Notes under the pieces: model-generated
The model's input: only the letters and a program-made list of their open reading frames with translations
The model's database searches: none
Told to the model about the DNA's origin: nothing
Part shown: positions 57,401-64,000 of the stretch, piece after piece
Layout of the letters: every line of letters starts with the position of its first letter
Position numbering within the stretch: position 1 is the stretch's first letter
Made by a program: the position numbers and the translations under genes
Source: Neurospora crassa OR74A
Lineage: Eukaryota; Ascomycota; Sordariomycetes; Sordariales; Sordariaceae
DNA length: 64,000 nt
Reading direction: 5' to 3'
Assembly (NCBI RefSeq): GCF_000182925.2
Contig: NC_026502.1
Span: forward strand, 682,001 to 746,000

Positions 57401-60400
57401 GCACCCTCCTTCCCGTCTGGGGCTCCGTCTTCCCTTCCTTCAACATTTCAGGAAAAAGATGGGAAAAAAGAAGAAGCCGGCGTCGCGTGTGTCTTTTGTG
57501 CAACTGCAAATCTCGCGACCTGACCGCTTTCAGCCAGCCCGTTCTCGCTTAACACATGACTACTTCATCCATCATGGCCTGTGTTACCACACGCAAATGG
57601 GATGCTTTTCTCTGAGGGCGGCTGGTTCTCGTGAGATTTTCCTTCGACGCGGATCCAAATGTCGCGACGGTCATTCGGGGGAGGGGGCTTACAAATTTTT
57701 TTTTCCCTTGCCTCTCATCTCTCCAAAGCTGAGGTCGCATCAGCTAATCTAGCGCGGGTCGGTCTAGGGCATCCGGATTCGACCTGTCGCTACCTGGATC
57801 CATCAGATTGGCAGAAAGGCGCGCGTCAAAAGGCCAGCTGCCACGGCTGCTACTGCATCAGAAATGAAAAGGGCTGTCACGGGGTTCTGCAAGTCGTCGA
57901 TGGCTGTTCCCGTCTTCAAGGTTGCCATGCGACGCACTCCCACTGTCTACCAATCTGGGGAGAGGGATGCAAGTCATAAGCTCCCGTGTTCGTTTCTCTC
58001 GGTCTCCAGTCAGCCAGTCTCCATCCGGCTAACGTCGTTGAGCTGTCAAGGTGAGCGAGGGTGCCTGGCTCTCCCCGCAGCCCTACGACGAAGCGAATGG
58101 AGAATGGTTTGGTGGAGTTGCCGACGGGAGCCAAGAAAGACGGAGTCCACACCCGGACCGCAAGTCCACGACTCCATCGACGGCGACGTGCTCCACCCGG
58201 GGAACAAGAAGCCCCGACGCAGGCGACAGTATATCTATAGAGGTAGTGTCCACTCGGGGGTTCCATCGTCCGCCGTCGTCATCTCTCCTCCCCTCCAAAT
58301 TAGTTTTCATCGCCGCTGTCGACCGCACCATTGCAAGCGGGGAGTGGGATGTCACCGACACCACGACCTACACACTTATCATCACAGAAGGGGGGTGCAA
58401 AGAATTGCGTCGAGGGCGACCAGGGAAAACGCCCGCGAGAGCGCCGAGGAACAGCCGTCATCTCTTTAGTCTGCCCAGAGATATACTAACCATGCAGTAT
58501 ATACTGCTCCATGTTTGTCAGTCCTTCATCTATTTCTCGGTCTACTCCCGTCTATCCGCCACAGGCGTCCATATTATTCAATTTATTTTGATGCATTCGC
58601 GCATTTGCGTCTTTGGCTCTTTAAGTCTGCAATATGCTATTCCCCAACTCACCTCGTGGTCTTTATGACTACACACCTTTTCAGAATCTCTTCTTGTCAT
58701 ACGAATGGAGACGATGAGGAAAGGTGTGCCATTTAGGGCGTCTGACTGGCTTATCATGTCCCCCCGCCACCTGAACTACAATCTGAGGCCACGCTGCCGG
58801 CTGTAGAGATACATGATGGGAACACGACCTTCAGCAGAACAGCCAGTTTCAAGATAGTGGAAAGACTGAGACAGATGGATGGGAGGGTCTACCACGGCCG
58901 ACCTCGCACACCCCCATTTTGGCAACTTTCGGTCAAATGTGACCATTTGATAGGCCCGGTCAAGATCCAACCCTCGCCTAAGTGGGTGTAATGGACGTCC
59001 CCGGAAGCCAAGATCAGAGGGGGAAGTGGAAGAAGTGTGTGAAAGTCCAGGCTGAATTGCTCATTCGGTCATCCTCTGCTGATAAGAAAGCAGCAGGCGA
59101 AATATCGGCCACCAAAGGCCCGGAGGTTGTCACCATCCTAGTTCTCCCACTTTGTTGAGATCGGCAAGTTCATACCATCCCCAACGAATTTTCCCTTAAT
59201 CATTCTTTTCCTGCGCAAAGAATGCGCAGTTCAAAAAGCGCGACTCCATCTTCTCATCACCTGCCTTTTTTTCTTTGTTCTTAGTTCATATCCGTTGGCG
59301 ATCACGATGTCGACCAGGTCTCGGAGATACGTCACGCCGCCAGCCGGCCGTTTAGATTCGACCCGACACGCCAAAAAGCAAGCAACTACCCTGACAACCT
59401 TCCGATCACGATGTCTTTCGCTTCTCACCTCTCTTCTTCGCGTACAACATACATACATACCTGGCTGTGTGCGGCCGATTGATTTGACCATGCAAAGCTC
59501 CGCTGAGACAAGCAGAGCTTTAGTTCCGTTAGCCACAGTATCGGATCGAGAATAACTCTGATGTTTGCACATTCACCCGGGTGGGGTTCATGTCTTCAGA
59601 AGGCGGCAGTTCGCCAAGCCATCTCTGCCTACCCTAGCGCCAACAGGGGGGGTCTTCGACCACTTCCCACCATAACTTGAAGGATCCTTCGCCCTTCGTT
59701 ATAACGATAGAGAGTCCTTGATGGCTCTGTCGGTTGTTATCTCACACTAAAAGCAAAGCTCCTACCGCCCACCATGTTAATTTTTCAAGTAGAGCAGTAA
59801 CACTCAGAAAGCCGGGAAGTATGCCGACGGGGAGTCCAGTTTCGTCCATGTATGTATACATTTAATCAACCCTCGGCTTCTTGCTTCGTTTCAATCCCTT
59901 GTTACCTATGTAGTGTAAACGTCGATGCATATCTCCGCAAATCTCATCTACACTGCAGTGAACCAAAGTGAAAAAAGGAAAGCCCATTGTCTGCCTAAGA
60001 CGCCGAGGCTCTTCCATGTTCCAGTCCACTTGTAGCAAACTATGGTACTACCCTGTTGGTATCCGCTTCTGGAACTATATATTGCAGGCAGAAAGCCTAA
60101 GGCCTCAGATCGGATTTGTGATATGGTATGCATACCTACCTTACCTAGATGTGGACAATGTGTTTCCCCTCATCTATGTATGTGAATTGCTCCGGTGGAA
60201 ACCTAGGTATGCAAGTCATAGGCACAGCCAGGCATGTAGCCATTCGTGTAGTGTACACTATTAGAGATAACTACCTACTAAGCCGTTTGAAATGCCAACC
60301 ACGTTCTAGACTTTGTCGCCACTTCCCAGGCAGGAAATATGCAGGGTTTTATGTACAAAATCACTAGTGTGTAGTTGTAGTTGAAGATCACTTCTGTTTT

Positions 60401-61143
60401 ACAGACCAGCAAGCGTTCACGATTGTACACTACAAACCCCACAAGCTTCCGAAACGTGGAGGATCTCGAACTACACTACACAAGGTAACTCGGTGCCACG
60501 GGTGTTTGCCAGGGCTTGCAAAGTTGAGAAAATGCTAACCTGCAACTAAAAGAGAGAGTTCGGACCTTCGGGGAGACTTTCGCCTTCCCCTTCTCCTTCC
60601 TCACTTCCTTCAGTTCTCACCTTCCTCCTTCCTCTCACCTCGTGCCCCGCACCGGGCGGGCACAAAGTAGTACCCTCTACATCTTGACATTCTACAGACC
60701 TAAGAGCGAGCGCAGCCCAATCAAACCCGGACTCTTCCTCCAGCCCATATGTAGAGGTATCCTGAAAAGCGACAGGTCTCGTGCATTGTGCATTTCTCCT
60801 GCGTCTAGTCCCATTCTCGCAATCTAGGTACACTGCAATGCAGTACGTACGTACCTATTGCGTATTGCGTATGCATCCGGCGGTCGCATCCGTCTCTTTT
60901 CGCCAATGTAATTTCTTTTTTTTCCTTTTTTTTTTCTTCACAATCCAGCCTTTTGTACATATGTATGTATGTATGTATGTACGTAACGTCGGTGCAGATT
61001 ATTGTAGGTATGTAGTTGGGGTAAATGTTGGTAGGTACCTAGGTAGGTAGGTATGTAGGTAGGTAGGTAGGGTGAAGTTCCACGGATATTCCTACCTTCC
61101 AACACAGCACTATGAGATAGCGCCAAACGAAAAGAATGGTCTC

Positions 61144-61144
<1 letters not shown>

Positions 61145-61193
<49 letters not shown>
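61145..61193 (+). repeat. 49-base A homopolymer
   Basis: An uninterrupted run of 49 A lies in non-coding DNA. No gene or poly-A-tailed element end is evident next to it. Confidence 0.9.
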
Positions 61194-61195
<2 letters not shown>

Positions 61196-61777
61196 ACTCA
61201 CAAAGGAAAGGTCAACTACATATCATCAGAAGGTAGTTATCTCTCAGTTACATACCCAGGCAACTACAATCAATAACAGCCTCGTTAAGTCCTAGACATA
61301 GGGTTCAGTTGCCCCTCATTTCGCATCGCATCGCATCGCATACCTATCTCCAAGACTACACCTACATACCCGCCAAGGCTTTCAATCCGTAGTCACAAGT
61401 GGAAGTGGAAGGTTAGGTAGTTGGCGGGGCCTCCCGCATTGCACTACACCACAACTTACCTCCACATACCTATCTCCTCAGTTCTATCATCATATGCTTT
61501 GTCACATGTTCCCTTCCCGTCCAAACCATCCACTCCGGACTAAGCCAAAAACAAAAACAAAAGAAATCACCATTCAAACTCGACCAACTAAACGGATGTG
61601 ATTGGACAGGCCTCACTTACTTACGACATACATACGTACGTCGGTACACTAAAAAGGGACTTTACTATAACTTCCGACTTCTTCAGTACCAAGTAGGTGG
61701 GATGTTGGCCATCAGTCTTTTAAAGCGAGATGCTTCCGTTGAGTAGTGTAGGTAGGTAGGTAGGATGAGATGTGATG

Positions 61778-61807
61778 AGGTGAGGTGAGGTGAGGTGAGG
61801 TGAGGTG
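61778..61807 (+). repeat. Pentanucleotide tandem repeat (AGGTG)n
   Basis: About six AGGTG units occur in tandem, preceded by a TAGG run. Confidence 0.8.
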
Positions 61808-61989
61808 TAAGTAAAGATGGACCTATCCATCCACTAACGCTGAGCTGAGCGGGGGCTTCTCTTGAGGTCTACATGCTGCTTCTGTTTCTTTTCCCCCCTG
61901 CGTGCAATAATGTGTAAGTCACTGTCAAGAAATGTGCGTCATGAGGGTCTGTACTTTATGTTCGTGGTAGTTTATTGGTGAGGAGGTAG

Positions 61990-62045
61990 TGGTTGGTAGT
62001 GGTGGTGGTGGTGTTGGTGGTGGTGGTGGTGGTGTTGGTGGTGCT
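61990..62045 (+). repeat. GGT/GTT microsatellite
   Basis: Imperfect GGTGGT and GTTGGT units run for about 55 bases in non-coding DNA. Confidence 0.8.
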
Positions 62046-63116
62046 GGTCTTCTGCGGTGTTCTTCAAACTTGTATTTTCTTTCCAGACAGTCTGGTACTT
62101 CAAATGCGAACTGAACTAGCAGAGATTCTACTGCTTACTGGAATATATATTTCCTGACACGAAAGACATGTATGGGAAGATTCAAAAGTCTCCAAAAACA
62201 CATGAAGGAAACACTCGAGGAGTGTACACCTCAGTTCATCTTTATACTGGTACGATTGGAAATTACCTAGGTAGATAGCACAAGGATCGCGAGGAGTCCC
62301 ATCTGATCAAGGTATCCTATCCTAAAAGAGAATGTACAAAAAAAAAAGCACGGGCACCTGAACTTAATTGCCCAACTGCTATCCAGAGCTTTTTGAAAGT
62401 TGTGCAGGACAAATGTATGTAAGTCCCCCAGCTGGATTTTCTCTTCAAGTTTTGGCTGGATCCGGATGTAGTGATGCACAACATGACCACGGCGGCGCAC
62501 GAACCACACATGACTTTGTTGGTAGGTAGGAATCTACCCAATTGAGTCATCCGTGTAGGAGTCACAACCTTTTTTGCGTTCTGCAGTCGCTCATTGCTTT
62601 CTCCTTCTTATTCGATGCCATCGGTGGCTTGCATGACATGTACACGATCCCAGTACATGATAATGATGATGAGCATACGAGGCTCTGAGGAAAAGCTAAG
62701 ATAGTTTGGGTGGTAGGTTACTGGGATTGATCTTGGAATTTCAGAAGAATTTGATAAGTTGCAAGAGGCTAGGGAATTGATGTCTATGTAGTCTATTGTG
62801 TGGGTGAAACGGTGTAAGATAAGGAAGTAAAGTAATCGTTAATATCCTAGACGAAATCCTTCCATTTGAGGTCTCTGTTGCACGCCAAGTTCAAACTGCG
62901 AAAAAGACTGATGAAATACTTGGATAAAAAAAAGGGGTATCGTCGTCGCAGAGATGTTGAACAAGTGAAAAGAAACCAAACCGCAAGCGTACTCGGGAAG
63001 AATCGTATCGTACAATTCCACCGTGAAATGAATAGAGTGTGAAGAGAGACGAAGGGAAAAAAAAAAAACCAAAAAAAAAAAAAAAAAAAACCGTCAACCG
63101 CCGGCCAAAACGCCTC

Positions 63117-63821
63117 TTAAAAGCGAGAAACCCTCAACCTTCGCTCCAACTCGAGCACCTGAGCAAGCTGCTCATTTTCCGCCCTCAGATTCTCATTCTG
63201 GGTCCTGAAGGCTTCACTCTGCTGCGTGTGGATATCGAGGTTCTCACGCAACCTCCCGTAACGACGCTCAAGATCGTTATTTTTCCGCTTCTCCGACTCA
63301 AACTGCAACCTCCAGTTCGCAACCTCCTGCTTGAGCGCATTGATCTGGTCCACCATGGGCCTAATCTTGGCGTCTATCTCATGACGGAGATCGCGGGCTC
63401 TAGCGTTGAGATCGTCCCTGTCCTTCCGGAGCTTGGAGTTCTTGCGCTTCAGGTTATGGATCTCGCCCTCCTGGAGTCCGTCAAGGTTGGACAAGCTGTC
63501 GAGCGAGCGCCGGAGGTTCGTGTTGTCGAATTTGAGCTCCTCTATGCGGGCGTCCTTCTGCTGGAGCTCGAGGTCCTTTGCCCGGAGCTCGTTGCGCAGG
63601 TTCTGGTTCTGCCGGTAGGCTTCGTCGTAGGCCTCCCGGAGGACTCGGTCGTGGTCGGTCATGGTGTTGGTGTTGTTGTTGCTGTTGTCTGCCAGTAGCT
63701 CGTCCCGGTAGACGTAGATGCGCTCTTCGCTTCGGGTTCTGGGCCGATAGCGCGGGCTTCTTGGACTTCGTGGGCTCCTATCAACCGCTCGGGTTTCGAT
63801 AAAGACTCGATGAGCGGGCAT
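63117..63821 (-). CDS. Coiled-coil protein of unknown function
   Basis: A single exon starts at ATG 63819-63821 and encodes 234 aa; one further upstream codon could serve as a start but the added residues look like leader. After a short ordered start (MPAHRVFIETRAV) comes an SPR-repeat segment (about residues 16-30, SPRSPRSPRYRPR) resembling CDK or SR-kinase target sites. An asparagine run follows (47-52), and then an almost unbroken coiled coil covers residues about 58-232. There is no signal peptide or membrane segment. It has the same general design as the coiled-coil gene at 53241-54401 but no obvious sequence identity. Function is unknown. Confidence 0.75.
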   Translation of the reverse strand: MPAHRVFIETRAVDRSPRSPRSPRYRPRTRSEERIYVYRDELLADNSNNNTNTMTDHDRVLREAYDEAYRQNQNLRNELRAKDLELQQKDARIEELKFDNTNLRRSLDSLSNLDGLQEGEIHNLKRKNSKLRKDRDDLNARARDLRHEIDAKIRPMVDQINALKQEVANWRLQFESEKRKNNDLERRYGRLRENLDIHTQQSEAFRTQNENLRAENEQLAQVLELERRLRVSRF

Positions 63822-64000
63822 AGGGCCGGCGAGGAATGATGATGATGATGGTGTGCTAGGAAGAAGGTGTCTTATAGATAGGGGACTATCAATGGCTCGT
63901 GGGAAGACGGTGACTAATAGTTGATGGCAGGGCAAGTGATTGGTAGGGCTGAGCTAGGGATATGCAGGTTATCTGCTGCAGGCGTTCGTTGCTATTCACC

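Larger units (their letters stand above)
54402..63116. other. 8.7-kb gene-poor region between two coiled-coil genes
   Basis: This is the longest non-RIP stretch without a supported gene. Composition is normal and many short open frames exist, but those checked lack ATG starts, domains or consistent splice partners. The right half is packed with simple repeats: TATG units (60958-60981), TAGG units (61036-61072 and 61746-61764), a 49-base A-run (61145-61193), CGCAT units (61321-61341), AGGTG units (61778-61807) and GGT/GTT units (61990-62045). It should include the long upstream regions of the gene at 54401 and the 3' region of the gene ending at 63117. Confidence 0.45.

Noticed and set aside
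58051-58668. 205-codon open frame in the gene-poor region
   Set aside because: It starts at GTG, has no early ATG or plausible 5' exon and overlaps other open frames on both strands.

Overview
This window looks like chromosomal DNA from a filamentous ascomycete of the Sordariaceae, most likely Neurospora or a very close relative; the species cannot be fixed from sequence alone. Three things support this. First, coding genes have short introns (about 55-150 nt) with GTRNGT donors and CTRAY-like branch sites. Second, two large AT-saturated blocks (about 3.0-6.1 kb and 18.25-26.1 kb) are full of TpA and in-frame stops, the signature of repeat-induced point mutation (RIP). Third, a single dispersed 5S rRNA gene lies between protein genes, an arrangement known from Neurospora.

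Layout. 1-2.8 kb: no gene I can support. 2827-6228: a RIP-destroyed DNA transposon with near-identical terminal inverted repeats and a 9-bp target duplication, probably Mutator-like. 8.9-15.6 kb: an orphan acidic-tailed protein (+), a prolyl-4-hydroxylase-type dioxygenase (-) and a large HET-domain protein (-). 16.7-16.9 kb: a small cysteine-rich secreted-type gene whose frame is broken. 18.25-26.1 kb: the second RIP block, ending in a long palindrome. 26.5-28.9 kb: an orphan ORF and atg18 (autophagy PROPPIN). 30.3-33.6 kb: AP-2 adaptor alpha subunit, divergent from an NDUFAF5-type complex I assembly methyltransferase-like gene (34.7-35.8 kb). 36.5-37.3 kb: ARPC5 (Arp2/3 complex). 38.3-41.3 kb: a 995-aa fungal protein of unknown function. 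41.7-42.6 kb: a possible solo LTR and the 5S rRNA gene. 43.2-44.7 kb: a PPG1-type PP2A-like phosphatase, divergent from UPF3 (45.7-48.3 kb, nonsense-mediated decay). 53.2-54.4 kb and 63.1-63.8 kb: two coiled-coil proteins separated by about 8.7 kb with no convincing gene.

The recognised genes are mostly housekeeping cell biology (autophagy, endocytosis, actin branching, mitochondrial assembly, phosphatase signalling, mRNA surveillance) and do not form one pathway. The accessory content (HET gene, orphan genes, broken secreted peptide, transposon relics) is concentrated in the first 27 kb, in and around the two RIP blocks. All exon joins were worked out by eye from splice signals, reading phase and protein-family continuity, without transcript data.
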